Shown here: piece after piece, positions 45,656 to 55,393 of the stretch
Numbering within the stretch: the first letter of the stretch is position 1
Layout of the letters: every line of letters begins with the position of its first letter
NCBI GenBank assembly: GCA_902788505.1
Contig: CADAKH010000015.1
Span: 19,606 to 83,605 of the forward strand
DNA length: 64,000 bases
Source: Oscillospiraceae bacterium
Lineage (GTDB): Bacteria > Bacillota > Clostridia > Saccharofermentanales > Saccharofermentanaceae
Direction of reading: 5' to 3'
Notes under the pieces: model-generated
Databases searched by the model: none
What the model was told of the DNA's origin: nothing
What the model saw: the letters and a program-made list of their open reading frames with translations, nothing else
Made by a program: the position numbers and the translations under genes

Positions 45656-47450
45656 CTAGATTCTTTGTTTTTTTCGAGCTTTTTTTACAAGATACATCTC
45701 TGCATCTGCCTGTTGGATGAACTCAATCAGTGTATCAGACTTGTCCGGGATCGCATTTATAAAGCCGACACTTGCCGAAAGCTCATATGGCTTATTCATC
45801 AGCAAATTTTTCCCCACGGCCTATGATTACGAATTCGTCTCCGCCAATTCTTCCGCATACATCCATAGAGCCGCATGACAATTCAATAGTCTCTGACACG
45901 GATTTGATCGTAAAGTCACCCTCAGAGTGACCATAAGTGTCATTAATTATCTTGAGACCGTCAACATCGATAAAAATAACAGAGAGTGTCGCTTGAGCCT
46001 GAATACATTCTTCAAATATATATCCGGCATTGATATTAAATCCGTTTCTGTTATAGATTCCACACAGAGGGTCAAGCACATTCAGTTTGGATATAGTTTC
46101 TATAGCGTTGCCTATACTCATTGTTATTGTATGACAGTGATTGCTGTATATAGGAAAATCTGTGTTCGACATGATGTAATATCCTAATATACGTGGGCCA
46201 AAATGAAGCGGAATATAGTAACTTACCTTGCCGCTGGTCAATTGCTGTTCAGGATGGAGTTGTTTGCTCGGGAAGGATTTTATAGCACATCTTTCGCCGT
46301 GATTCCAAATAAGCGGAACAGTCATTGCTTCAGGATAATTACCGCCGTCGTCATGGGAAAGTGTGTTATATGTCTTCTCCCAGTCGCTTACAAGACACAG
46401 AGCAAACTCTCCGCAATCTATTGCTTCTAGCCATTTACAGATAGCATCAGAACATTCATCGATGTTCTTTGCGACAGCTAATGCTGCGATCAGTCTGTTA
46501 AGAATATGGATACCCGTATATGTCCGTTCGATCTTTAATGCTGTCTCTTTTCTGAATTCCAGAGCATTATCTCTGTTGTCAGGATTACATCCGCAACTCT
46601 CGGCAAAGACCGGTTCTGCATCCATTATCGTGCTGCGCGGACTCTTTCCTCCCTGCATAAGGGAATACAAAACCTCGCAAGCTTTTACACCTGAGGCATA
46701 CAAAGGTCTTTTCACGGTTGTAAGAATCGGGAATGCATTACGAGCATTGAAAGTGTTATCGAATCCGGTCACTGCAACATCTTCAGGCACTTTAACACCA
46801 TTCAACTGAAGCTTATTCATTGCAGTCAGAGCCATGCTGTCGTTAGCACAGACAAAAGCATCGGGCAAACTGATTCCGGAATGCATAAAGTCATCTATAG
46901 CCTTAATTCCATCATAGCTGCGGAATTGACCTTTATAAAGTCGTCTTTCATCAAATTCCAAACCGTTCTCAGAAAGAGCATCACGGAAAGCTTTGTATCT
47001 CTCCTGAGCCTCAGGATTGGATTCAGGGCCGGAGATATAATTGAACACTTTATAACCATGCTCATTTATAAGATGCTCCACCAATCTTTTCATTACGGCA
47101 TAATTATCAATACTTATATCGTGGAACTCCTCATAGTCATTGCACTCGAAAATAACTGTAGGAATGTTTGCAGCTTTAACCTTATCAATGATCGAATTCC
47201 TTATATCCAAGTTTGAAAAAGTGTTTGTCAAAAGAAGTGCACCATCAAAATTTGCGAGCTGTGCCAGTTTGTATATGCTGTATTCTCCGTCATCAAATGA
47301 ACTGTTTTCTACAACACCGCCGAAAGACGCAAAATACGAAATATTGATTGCATGATTTCTGGCAAATTCATTGATGCCTTTTATTATCTGATATGGGTAT
47401 TCCTCATCCATACCGCAAACAAAGGCTGCTACATTAAAAATCTTTTTCAT
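45656..47450 (-). pseudogene. LacI-type sensor plus GGDEF protein, frameshifted near its end
   Basis: The main frame (47450 to 45792) encodes 552 residues: a periplasmic-binding-protein-like sensor without HTH (about 1-290), a linker, and a GGDEF domain with FIDVDGLKIINDTYGH and the active RIGGDEF. It stops in the middle of GGDEF. The shifted frame continues with NKPYELSASVGFINAIPD and ADAEMYLVKKARKK to a stop at 45656, exactly the missing GGDEF end. Removing one A from the run of five at 45807-45811 restores the frame. It may be a lesion, a slip-prone switch or an assembly error. AGGAGG precedes the ATG. Confidence 0.8.
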
Positions 47451-47613
47451 ATCATGCCTCCTAATCTAATCAAACCACTCCTACATCTCTTTGATTGTAA
47501 CATCCATAAGGAAACTATGCATTCACATTAGATTTAACAAACGTTTACGCATTGTTTTTATCTTCAGTTAACACGGCACTCCACATAGATAAATGGCAGA
47601 TGTTCTGAAATCA

Positions 47614-47694
47614 ATGGTTTTCGAGGCATTCAAAGGGTATTTTATACCGACTTTATATCGACGCTTCTGAACAAATTTTTTACCTAAATGATAT
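47614..47694 (+). repeat. 81-bp direct repeat, copy 1
   Basis: Identical to 53561-53641 except one base. It contains an open MVFEAFKGYFIPTLYRRF peptide before TGA. No gene otherwise in 47451-47747. Confidence 0.85.
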
Positions 47695-47747
47695 GGATAT
47701 CTTCCACGATTTCTCTAAACATATAGTTTGTCAGTCCTTGCTGTTAA

Positions 47748-48179
47748 TTAGTCTTTCAAACAAGATATCGGAACGACAAAAACACCATCCTCGCGTTTAT
47801 ATGCGAAAGGTGCTATGCCACACAAAACCATCATAAATGCGGGCTTATGCATCTTATTTGTATCTATTTTCTCCGATAATTTGATCAGATTGTTGGCCCC
47901 TTCGTTTATAAGATCGTCTCCGCCGAGTTTTATTTCGATCAGTCCATATTTCCCACTTCTGAGATGAACAACTGCATCGCACTCGAGTCCGGTCTTATCT
48001 CTATAATGATATACATCACCGTCAAGAACATCTGCATATACACGCAGATCTCTGATGCAAAGATTCTCGAAAAACAGACCCATAAGATTAAGATCATTAA
48101 TCAAAATATCTTTTGCGTGCGTTATTTTCAATATAGTTCGAGTGTTCGGACGGTTTTTAGCCGAGTATTTGGACGACAT
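47748..48179 (-). pseudogene. C-terminal fragment of a DUF4143 ATPase
   Basis: About 143 residues hold only the nuclease-like C-terminal domain of the DUF4143/ATPase family (LFFENLCIRDLRVYADVLDG, then LECDAVVHLRSGKYGLIEIK, with the D..E.K pattern). The ATPase module is missing. The frame stays open about 34 codons upstream of ATG 48179 without a start, ending in unrecognised sequence, so the junction is near 48130. Confidence 0.75.
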
Positions 48180-48285
48180 CGAGCCGAGCGTCTGGCGGAT
48201 TGTATTAATCTTACATGTATCAAATTCTGGATTATCAGTTAGTCTATTATTCTGATGATTATTACGGCTAAGAGCAAAACCTCAA

Positions 48286-48380
48286 ATCGTACTTTTTCAC
48301 CCTCGAAAAAAATACGAAAAATGCCCTTGCAACTCGCAAAGCACTAAATCGTACTTTTTTAGTCCTCAAATAAGTACGAT
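48286..48380. repeat. Two tandem inverted repeats with CGTAC arms
   Basis: ATCGTACTT/AAGTACGAT is a perfect 9-bp inverted repeat at 48348-48380, and a similar imperfect one lies at 48286-48319. They sit in the 325-bp gap before the ABC transporter operon; no gene is seen there. Confidence 0.5.
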
Positions 48381-48504
48381 AGCATGCACATCCCTGCCAC
48401 AGTTTGATTAGTTGCCAATCTTTAGTTTTTCTTTAGGATTGGTGAATAATTCTCTTAAGATCGTCCTGTAAACTGACAGTATCAAAATGAAAGGAACTGC
48501 CAAG

Positions 48505-49428
48505 ATGAGTGAAATAATCCTCGAAACAAGGAATCTTACCAAGAAGTACAGGAATCAGTACGCACTTAAGGATGTGAGCATTTCTTTAAAGAAGAATCAC
48601 ATCTATGGTTTTATTGGGGAAAACGGTGCTGGTAAGAGTACATTTATGAAGATAGTCGCAGGTCTTATTTACCCGACAGATGGCGACATGACGCTGATGG
48701 GCGAGACGGATCCTGCAGCAATGGAAAAGAAGCGCAAGCTTGTGGGAACCATGATCGAAGGCCCCTACATGTATCCCGGATATACGGTCAGGCAGAATGT
48801 CGAGCTGCAGAGGCTCCTGGTCGGAAATCCCGATGAATCCGCCACAGACAGGATCATTGAGAAGGTCGGTCTGGGGGATTCCAAAAAGAAAAAGGCCAAG
48901 AAGCTTTCCATGGGTATGAAGCAGAGGCTCGGCATTGCAATGGCTTTGATCGGCAATCCCAAGCTGCTTATCCTCGACGAACCGATCAACGGTCTCGATC
49001 CTAAAAACATCGTAACGCTCAGGAATATGCTCAAGCAGATACGCGACGACAATGACTGTACGATCTTCGTCTCGAGCCATATCTTAAGCGAGCTCTATCT
49101 GCTTGCAACGGATTTCATATTTATCCATAAAGGAAAGATAATCGACACATTAACGCACGAGGAACTCGAGGAGAAGTGCAGCCAATACATCATGGTCAGG
49201 GACAACAATATCCCTGAGACTGTAACTATCCTGGAAAAGTATTTTCCGGGCATTTCTTACAAGGTCGAAAACGATGATGAGATCAGGATATTCGGCAAGT
49301 CCGAGATGATGACAGAACTCTCGGGATATCTGATGAATGCGGGAATACTGGTTAGCGAACTCTCGGTAAAAGAGATCACTCTCGAAGACTACTTCATGAG
49401 CATTACGGGAGGTGATAACAATGCTTAA
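48505..49428 (+). CDS. ABC transporter ATP-binding protein
   Basis: A 307-residue ATPase: Walker A GENGAGKST, signature LSMGMKQR (variant of LSGGQ usual in bacitracin/lantibiotic-type exporters), Walker B LLILDEP, H-loop SSHIL. A C-terminal extension of about 85 residues follows. AAAGGAA precedes ATG at 48505. Overlaps the permease gene by 8 bp. Confidence 0.88.
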   Translation: MSEIILETRNLTKKYRNQYALKDVSISLKKNHIYGFIGENGAGKSTFMKIVAGLIYPTDGDMTLMGETDPAAMEKKRKLVGTMIEGPYMYPGYTVRQNVELQRLLVGNPDESATDRIIEKVGLGDSKKKKAKKLSMGMKQRLGIAMALIGNPKLLILDEPINGLDPKNIVTLRNMLKQIRDDNDCTIFVSSHILSELYLLATDFIFIHKGKIIDTLTHEELEEKCSQYIMVRDNNIPETVTILEKYFPGISYKVENDDEIRIFGKSEMMTELSGYLMNAGILVSELSVKEITLEDYFMSITGGDNNA

Positions 49429-50143
49429 TCTGTTAAGGATCGAAAGAAAAAAGATTATAAGATTCATACCATTATATGTCTGCCTTGCGGTAATATTCCT
49501 GATATTTCTGGATTGGGCTGAAAAAGGAATTACGGATACATATATTGATATGCATGGTTCCCTTACGATGTATGACGGATTTAAAGAGGGAATACAGGAT
49601 TGTTCGTTCTCCTTTATGTACGGAATGCTCATAGCATGGTTCGTCGGAATAGACTTTACCAACAGGACAATACACAAGGCGATCGTCACCGGTAACAGCA
49701 GGTGGAAGATAGTGGTTGCCAAGCTGATTTCGACAAGCGTGGTGGTCATGATCCTTCATTTTGTATCTGCCATACTCGAGATGCTGGTGTACGGAAAACA
49801 GTTCGGGTTTACTTTTGACGGATTCTCGGTAAAAGATGTGGTGTGGGCCGGTGTCATAATCCTTCAGCTCATTGCTTATAACGCTTTCTATGAGATGATA
49901 ACCGTTATCTGCGGCAACGTGTATATTGCTCTGTTTGCCTGCATAACAACAGCAGCATTAGCAGGTAATTTATTAAGAAATTATCTTGGCGGAAACTTTA
50001 TTTATGAGCACTCGTTCTTCTGCCTGGCAAAGAGCTCATCGGCATCTGATTTGATACCCTGTGCCGTATGTGCCATAATAGCGACGGCTTTGCTTGTTGC
50101 AGCCTCATGTTTTATCTTTAGAAATAAGGATGTGGCAAACTAA
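49421..50143 (+). CDS. ABC-2-type permease subunit
   Basis: A 240-residue membrane protein with six predicted segments, like the permeases of small-peptide immunity transporters. GGGAGGTG, inside the ATPase gene's end, precedes ATG at 49421. Confidence 0.8.
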   Translation: MLNLLRIERKKIIRFIPLYVCLAVIFLIFLDWAEKGITDTYIDMHGSLTMYDGFKEGIQDCSFSFMYGMLIAWFVGIDFTNRTIHKAIVTGNSRWKIVVAKLISTSVVVMILHFVSAILEMLVYGKQFGFTFDGFSVKDVVWAGVIILQLIAYNAFYEMITVICGNVYIALFACITTAALAGNLLRNYLGGNFIYEHSFFCLAKSSSASDLIPCAVCAIIATALLVAASCFIFRNKDVAN

Positions 50144-50187
50144 CGCCGGAACCGGAATAAGTACTCTGTGATTTCAGGAGGATCAGT

Positions 50188-51072
50188 ATGTTATATGTGA
50201 TTATCGTCCTTATAATACTGGTCCTCTTTTTATTGGTAAGACTGATCCTGATAAAGAAGGAACTGAAGCGTGTCACAAAGGTGATGAAGGATAATCCCGG
50301 CCACGAGCAGATGAACATGGATTTTGTGGACCGCGACCTCCAGAGAATGATCGCGGAAGTCAATAAACTCTATGCTAAAATATTGAAGATCTGCGCGGAG
50401 AGCAAAGCTGATGAGAACAAGCTGAAGGAATCTGTATCCGTTATCTCCCACGACATGAGAACGCCTCTGACGTCCATAATCGGATATCTTCAGGTCGCCG
50501 TAAGATCAGATGACAGTGATGAGATAAAAGACAGTGTCCGGATCGCGCTCGAGAGGGCGAGATATCTTAATGAGCTCGTTAATGACTTTTTCGAGTTGTC
50601 CCTTATCGAATCAGATCAGGTCGATATCCGGATCGAGAACGTCAACCTGTCCGGTATTATATGCGAGGAAATACTTGCGGAAAGCCCCCAGATCGACAGG
50701 AAGGGATTGGAACCTGTTTTCGCGCAGCAGGATAAAGATTTTTATGTAAAAGCCGATGCCCAGAAGCTCACGAGAGTCATTCAGAATCTCATATCCAATG
50801 CTGTGAAATATTCTGATCACAGGCTCGAGTTCACGGTCAATGAATGCGAAGACGGGACGACTGAATTGAAGATAATCACCGATGCTTCGGAGAAGATCGA
50901 TACCGGTAAGATCTTCGACAGGTTTTATCAGAATGATTCGTCCAGGACCAAAGGCGGCGCCGGCCTGGGGCTTTATATCTGCAAGAGCTTTGTGGAGATG
51001 ATGGACGGTTCCATAAGCGCAAAACAGGAAGGCAGCGTTTTTGAGATCCTGCTGACGCTCAACAGGGCTTAA
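50188..51072 (+). CDS. Sensor histidine kinase, short N-terminus
   Basis: A 294-residue kinase with one or two membrane segments (about 3-27), a short linker, phosphoacceptor SHDMRTPLTS, N-box NLISNAVKYS and G-box GGAGLGLYICK. This short type (intramembrane-sensing) usually controls peptide-antibiotic transporters, and it follows the ABC genes 44 bp later. Its last 4 bp overlap the end of the response regulator gene on the opposite strand. Confidence 0.85.
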   Translation: MLYVIIVLIILVLFLLVRLILIKKELKRVTKVMKDNPGHEQMNMDFVDRDLQRMIAEVNKLYAKILKICAESKADENKLKESVSVISHDMRTPLTSIIGYLQVAVRSDDSDEIKDSVRIALERARYLNELVNDFFELSLIESDQVDIRIENVNLSGIICEEILAESPQIDRKGLEPVFAQQDKDFYVKADAQKLTRVIQNLISNAVKYSDHRLEFTVNECEDGTTELKIITDASEKIDTGKIFDRFYQNDSSRTKGGAGLGLYICKSFVEMMDGSISAKQEGSVFEILLTLNRA

Positions 51073-51728
51073 TTCGCCATCCTGTATCCCATGCCGTAAA
51101 CGGTATCGATGTAAGGCTCGTCGGTTATCTTGGCGATCTTCTTCCTCAAGTTGCTCATATGAACATTCATGGTATTCTCTTCGCTTAAGTAGTTATCGCC
51201 TGTCACGCTCTCGAAAAGATTCCTCTTGGAGAAGACCTTTCCCGGATTGCCGAGCATCAGCTCCAATATGGCGTATTCAGTTGCGGTGCAGATAAGCTCG
51301 TCGTCACCGATAAAGATCCTTCTGGCCTCTTTATCGATCCTCATCTGCTTATACGTAAGGACGTCTTTCACATCTTCGACTCTGCGGAGAACTGCCTCAA
51401 TCCTTAAAATGACCTCATCTATATCAAACGGCTTGCAGATAAAATCGTCCGCACCGAGTCTTAAAAGCTCGATCCTGTTATGCACGTCATTTTTTGCGGA
51501 CAGCACGATGACGGGCGTTTTCTTAACTTCGCGGAGCGCCCTTAAGATCTCCTCCCCGCTCTTCATCGGCAGCATCAGATCCATCAGGATCAGCTGATAG
51601 TCCTTATCAAGAGCCATGTTATAACCGGTAAGGCCGTCAGTACAGCTCTCTACCTCATAACCGCTCTTTTTAAGAATGCCGCAAAGCAGTGAATTTATCG
51701 TGGAGTCATCTTCAATAATGAGTATCAT
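51069..51728 (-). CDS. OmpR-family response regulator, tail-to-tail with the kinase
   Basis: A 219-residue regulator: receiver (IIEDD, phosphoacceptor in LMDLMLP, Lys in FICKPFD) and winged helix (NVHMSNLRKKI, VYGMGYRM). GGGAGA precedes ATG at 51728. Convergent with the kinase, with 4-bp overlap, which is unusual for a cognate pair. Confidence 0.88.
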   Translation of the reverse strand: MILIIEDDSTINSLLCGILKKSGYEVESCTDGLTGYNMALDKDYQLILMDLMLPMKSGEEILRALREVKKTPVIVLSAKNDVHNRIELLRLGADDFICKPFDIDEVILRIEAVLRRVEDVKDVLTYKQMRIDKEARRIFIGDDELICTATEYAILELMLGNPGKVFSKRNLFESVTGDNYLSEENTMNVHMSNLRKKIAKITDEPYIDTVYGMGYRMAN

Positions 51729-51909
51729 GTCTGTCTCTCCCTTTTATTCCTGCCTTACATTATAGCCTAGTTTGTTGACAAACATGCCGCTATTTATACT
51801 GATATCTCCTCAGTTTTGACGATCTCAAAACCCTCAGATAGATTATCAGTCTGAAGTCTGAAAAAAATCGAAAATAGTGAAGAAATGGCACGAGCTCTTT
51901 AAAAAAATA

Positions 51910-51938
51910 TTGAACAAATGACATTTTTGCACTAGAAT
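51910..51938 (+). promoter_or_regulatory. Promoter of the DUF4143 ATPase gene, with a 12-bp direct repeat
   Basis: TTGAAC (51910) and TAGAAT (51933) with a 17-bp spacer. ATTGAACAAATG occurs at about 51909 and again at about 51942, straddling the promoter, a possible operator. Confidence 0.6.
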
Positions 51939-51986
51939 TGTATTGAACAAATGCAAAGCAATAAGACGATGTTAATGAGGCGTTAT

Positions 51987-53327
51987 ATGTTTAGAAGAAA
52001 AGTATATGAAGAACTATTGGATTGGAAAAATAACTATGCACCAAGGTATGCTGCCTTACTTGAAGGTGCAAGGCGAGTTGGAAAATCAACTGTAGCAGAA
52101 GAATTTGCTAAGGTTAACTACAGATCCTATATAAAGGTTGATTTTGCTAACATTACTAGGGAACTACTTGATATATTCGAGGATATAGCCGATCATCGAC
52201 TATTTTTTTTGCGCTTACAGACAGTGACGGGCGTTACGCTATATCCAAGGGAATCCGTGATCATTTTTGATGAGATCCAACGTCAGCCATTGGTGAGACA
52301 GGCGATCAAATATCTTGTTGCTGATGGGACATATGACTATATAGAGACAGGATCACTCATCAGTATAAAGAAAAATGTCAAAGATATTGTTATTCCTTCC
52401 GAGGAGCATAGGATTCCTGTATATCCTATGGATTATGAGGAATTTATGTGGGCTGTTGGAAACGATACATACTCTGTTCTTCGAGATCTCTATAAAATGG
52501 GATCTGAGGTGGGCAACGGCACAAACAGAAAGCTTATGAGGGATTTCAGGATATATATGGCCGTTGGAGGAATGCCCCAGGCTGTAGATGCCTATGTTAA
52601 CGGTAAGAATTTTACTGAGATCGATAAGATAAAACGGGAGATAATAAATCTTTATATTGATGATTTCAAGAAGATAGACAGCTCCGGGTTAATTGGAAAG
52701 ATGTATGAATCTATCCCCAGTCAGCTAGCTACAAACAAGAAGAGATATATGATTTCAAGGGCAACAGGAAAGCGAAAGACTAAGAAAGATGAGGAAAGAC
52801 TGGCTGACCTTTTGGATTCAAAGACAGTAATTGCATGTTACAATACATTCAATCCCGGAATGACATTAGCTCAGACCAGAGATAATGATACTTTTAAGTT
52901 ATACCTGTCTGATATCGGACTGTTTACGACAATGATATTCAAGGCATCTCCAAAAACAGATGAAAGTATATACAGCAAACTGCTTGGAGATAAGTTACCG
53001 GCCGATCTGGGTTATCTTTATGAGAATGCAGTAGCGCAAATGATCACTTCGACAAACCGGGCTTCTTACTATCACACCTGGGAAAAGAAAAACAGCACAC
53101 ATTATTATGAAGTTGATTTCTTGCTCCAGGACAAGACAAAGATTGTTCCATTGGAAGTTAAGTCGTCAGCTACAAAAAAGCATGAGTCCATAGATGCTTT
53201 TTGTAAGAAATATTCAAAACAGGTTTCACAGGCAATACTTCTATCTCAAAAGGATGTCAGAAAGGACAATAACCTCAAATTTTTGCCGATATACATGTTG
53301 CCTTTCATATTGGAAGATCTGTCTTAG
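51987..53327 (+). CDS. DUF4143-family ATPase, complete
   Basis: About 446 residues. Walker A EGARRVGKST near 25, Walker B IIFDEIQRQP, sensor ETGSLISI, a helical middle and the C-terminal restriction-like fold with EVDFLLQDK then PLEVKSS (D..E.K). Function of the family is unproven; toxin-antitoxin or defence roles are often proposed. ATG at 51987 (after GAGG) is preferred; ATG 51951 falls at the predicted transcription start. Confidence 0.8.
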   Translation: MFRRKVYEELLDWKNNYAPRYAALLEGARRVGKSTVAEEFAKVNYRSYIKVDFANITRELLDIFEDIADHRLFFLRLQTVTGVTLYPRESVIIFDEIQRQPLVRQAIKYLVADGTYDYIETGSLISIKKNVKDIVIPSEEHRIPVYPMDYEEFMWAVGNDTYSVLRDLYKMGSEVGNGTNRKLMRDFRIYMAVGGMPQAVDAYVNGKNFTEIDKIKREIINLYIDDFKKIDSSGLIGKMYESIPSQLATNKKRYMISRATGKRKTKKDEERLADLLDSKTVIACYNTFNPGMTLAQTRDNDTFKLYLSDIGLFTTMIFKASPKTDESIYSKLLGDKLPADLGYLYENAVAQMITSTNRASYYHTWEKKNSTHYYEVDFLLQDKTKIVPLEVKSSATKKHESIDAFCKKYSKQVSQAILLSQKDVRKDNNLKFLPIYMLPFILEDLS

Positions 53328-53408
53328 CATTTCTGATGTTTTGAGGGCTTGGAGAAAGCACTTGCCCCGTAGCTTTGTCCTGGCTCTGTCAAGTGTCCGA
53401 GACAAATA

Positions 53409-53546
53409 ATGGAAGATCACTACATCAAGAGAGTTGATCATAACCAGAAGTACAAGGATACATGCAGCATGTGTGGTGTCAGTTACGGTTACGACTATAA
53501 GATCTACGACAACAACAGAACTTTGATAAGGGGGATAGAAGTATGA
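53409..53546 (+). CDS. Possible 45-residue Cys-containing protein or gene fragment
   Basis: MEDHYIKRVDHNQKYKDTCS, then MCGVSYGY, ends at a TGA that overlaps the ATG of the repeat-encoded peptide. One CxxC only. No convincing ribosome site. It may be the front or middle of a decayed zinc-ribbon gene. Confidence 0.35.
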   Translation: MEDHYIKRVDHNQKYKDTCSMCGVSYGYDYKIYDNNRTLIRGIEV

Positions 53547-53560
53547 GCATGAATAATGAG

Positions 53561-53641
53561 ATGGTTTTCGAGGCATTCAAAGGGTATTTTATACCGACTT
53601 TATACCGACGCTTCTGAACAAATTTTTTACCTAAATGATAT
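53561..53641 (+). repeat. 81-bp direct repeat, copy 2
   Basis: Matches 47614-47694 with one C/T difference. Reads MSMNNEMVFEAFKGYFIPTL when its 5' flank is included. Confidence 0.85.
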
Positions 53642-53901
53642 ATGCCGAAACCCGATGCTACACTAACAACATTTTTTATTTTCGTTTTATTTTGCGCAAA
53701 AACATTTTCGATTTTCGTTAGAAATCACGATAAAACATTTGGCAAATTCGTTAGGTGAGCTTATTCTGATACCATAAAGATGTTGAAATAGAGGCTATTT
53801 TTATGAGTTTCAAAAGAAAGATATTGTTAACTTCAGGGTTTAGTTGTCTATACAAGTATTAAGTATACCAATCGGTCCATGGACACCATGGGATATAACA
53901 A

Positions 53902-53925
53902 AGCCGCGGATATCAATCCGCGGCT
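53902..53925 (-). terminator. Terminator of the first Cys-rich leader-peptide gene
   Basis: AGCCGCGGA/TCCGCGGCT, perfect 9-bp stem, followed on the minus strand by TTTGTTAT. Confidence 0.7.
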
Positions 53926-53975
53926 CTTACAACTTAGTGCCATAGCCACACTTATGCATGTTTTAAATATCAGTG

Positions 53976-54200
53976 TTATGCATAATCATTGTAAATATCT
54001 ACATCTGCATTACACTTCGGACACTTTCCGATTTCATAAAAAGTATTAAATACATTCCCACAACTCTTACAAAGAAAACTAGCTACACTACCATAATACA
54101 TCTCCGGCGGATCTTCATTAGGATCATGATGTATTATATAACCACCTGATACACTTTCTAATTCATCCACTTTGATTTCTTTCTTCTTATCTTCTGCCAT
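53976..54200 (-). CDS. Double-glycine leader peptide with zinc-ribbon-like core
   Basis: A 74-residue protein: leader EIKVDELESVSGG, then an acidic core with CKSC and CPKC knuckles. AGGAGG precedes ATG at 54200. Paired with a second Gly-Gly peptide 200 bp upstream. Exporter not visible. Confidence 0.65.
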   Translation of the reverse strand: MAEDKKKEIKVDELESVSGGYIIHHDPNEDPPEMYYGSVASFLCKSCGNVFNTFYEIGKCPKCNADVDIYNDYA

Positions 54201-54336
54201 TGACTTATCCTCCTGTTAACAAATTTCTATACCCGCATTCTATCGTTCTGATATTATGTCAGTTTTATTGAAGTATTAATGCGGAGTAAATTTAAGCAGG
54301 AATTGCTTCCTGATGCCAGTGCCGGCTGCTTCCTTT

Positions 54337-54371
54337 GAAAAAAGGAGGGGGTTCACTTCAGCCTCCTCCCG
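54337..54371 (-). terminator. Terminator of the second Cys-rich leader-peptide gene
   Basis: GGAGG/CCTCC stem with a long loop, followed on the minus strand by TTTTTT. Confidence 0.55.
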
Positions 54372-54400
54372 TTTTTCGATGTTAAGATCCTATCGTCAGA

Positions 54401-54691
54401 TTACTGCACCACAAGCGGATTACCGATCTGAGGTCCCTGGATTTCAGGATGATCCCATTTCTTTTCCGACCAGAAACCTGCATACCAGTAGCCCGCTCCA
54501 CAGGCACATACATAATGTTCCTCTGTATCGTAAAACCATGCATCTGTGGGTCTCGACTCGCCGGTCGGATAAAACAGATGGTTTATGCTGTTATAGTATG
54601 GACACCTGTCCTGATTTTTACCGGAAACATTGGCCAGGGGCTTTCCTCCGCCTGAGACATTATTAAGATCTGCTTTTCTGATAGTTGCCAT
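54401..54691 (-). CDS. Double-glycine leader peptide, aromatic and Cys-containing
   Basis: A 96-residue protein: leader KADLNNVSGGG, then a core with NQDRCPYYNS and YVCACGAGYWYAGFW, rich in Trp and Tyr. AAGGAGG precedes ATG at 54691. Putative secreted peptide of the Nif11/NHLP-like or class II bacteriocin style. Confidence 0.6.
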   Translation of the reverse strand: MATIRKADLNNVSGGGKPLANVSGKNQDRCPYYNSINHLFYPTGESRPTDAWFYDTEEHYVCACGAGYWYAGFWSEKKWDHPEIQGPQIGNPLVVQ

Positions 54692-54821
54692 ATTCTTTTC
54701 CTCCTTATCGGATAATGCTTTGTTATATGGCTTCATTATCACCGGCGGATATACGTCAGACAATGAATAATGTCAGGACGTTTCGTTGATTAAGCAACAG
54801 GTATTTGGGTTACTGTTGAAA

Positions 54822-54852
54822 AGAATAAAAAGGATCAGGATTGCTCCTGACC
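54822..54852 (-). terminator. Terminator of the hypothetical gene at 54892
   Basis: CAGGA/TCCTG with outer GG/CC pairs, followed on the minus strand by TTTTTATT. Confidence 0.7.
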
Positions 54853-54891
54853 CCGGTATGATTTATTCTGGAAAATCCGTGCCAAACAATA

Positions 54892-55335
54892 TCAGATACT
54901 GAAATCAAGACCGTTCGTCTTGATATAGTCTATTATCCTTTCATCAATATCGTTATTTGTGATGCTGTAATATTTTCTGTTGATCTCATTCCAGACCAGA
55001 TCTCTTTTCTCCATCAGTTCAGAATACATATCTTCGTCACCGGATGATTGTTCAAACAATTCATCGTCAGATAAATATGTATTTTTTTTTGCTTCTTCTA
55101 CAATTTGAATTAATTCAGGAACGACATTCAGCACTTGAAGTGCACTTAAGACTTCATCGAGTGAGAATGAATAGTTCTCGAGAAATCCCTGAAAACCTTC
55201 ACCATATACTTCGGAATTGAAAAAATGTGTAATTACAACCGGCTTAAATTGTTCGGGAACACCGTCATCCAACATACCGGATGTTACCAGTTTCCTTAAA
55301 TACGCCAAAAACTCTTCCCTTATTTTCCCGTCCAT
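54892..55335 (-). CDS. Hypothetical protein, possibly DUF4375-like
   Basis: A 147-residue acidic helical protein. Pattern GFQGFLENYSFSLDEVLSAL resembles DUF4375 (DMP19) proteins, seen as immunity candidates. Assignment tentative. AGGGGAGAG precedes ATG at 55335. Confidence 0.5.
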   Translation of the reverse strand: MDGKIREEFLAYLRKLVTSGMLDDGVPEQFKPVVITHFFNSEVYGEGFQGFLENYSFSLDEVLSALQVLNVVPELIQIVEEAKKNTYLSDDELFEQSSGDEDMYSELMEKRDLVWNEINRKYYSITNNDIDERIIDYIKTNGLDFSI

Positions 55336-55393
55336 CGTCTCTCCCCTTTCTTCCTAGTATAGGTAACTGATAATTTACTGTTCCATTATACAA

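Larger units (their letters stand above)
53328..53975. other. Gene-poor stretch with repeat copy 2
   Basis: Apart from a 45-codon frame, the 81-bp repeat and a terminator, I see no gene; 53640-53900 is AT-rich. Confidence 0.5.
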
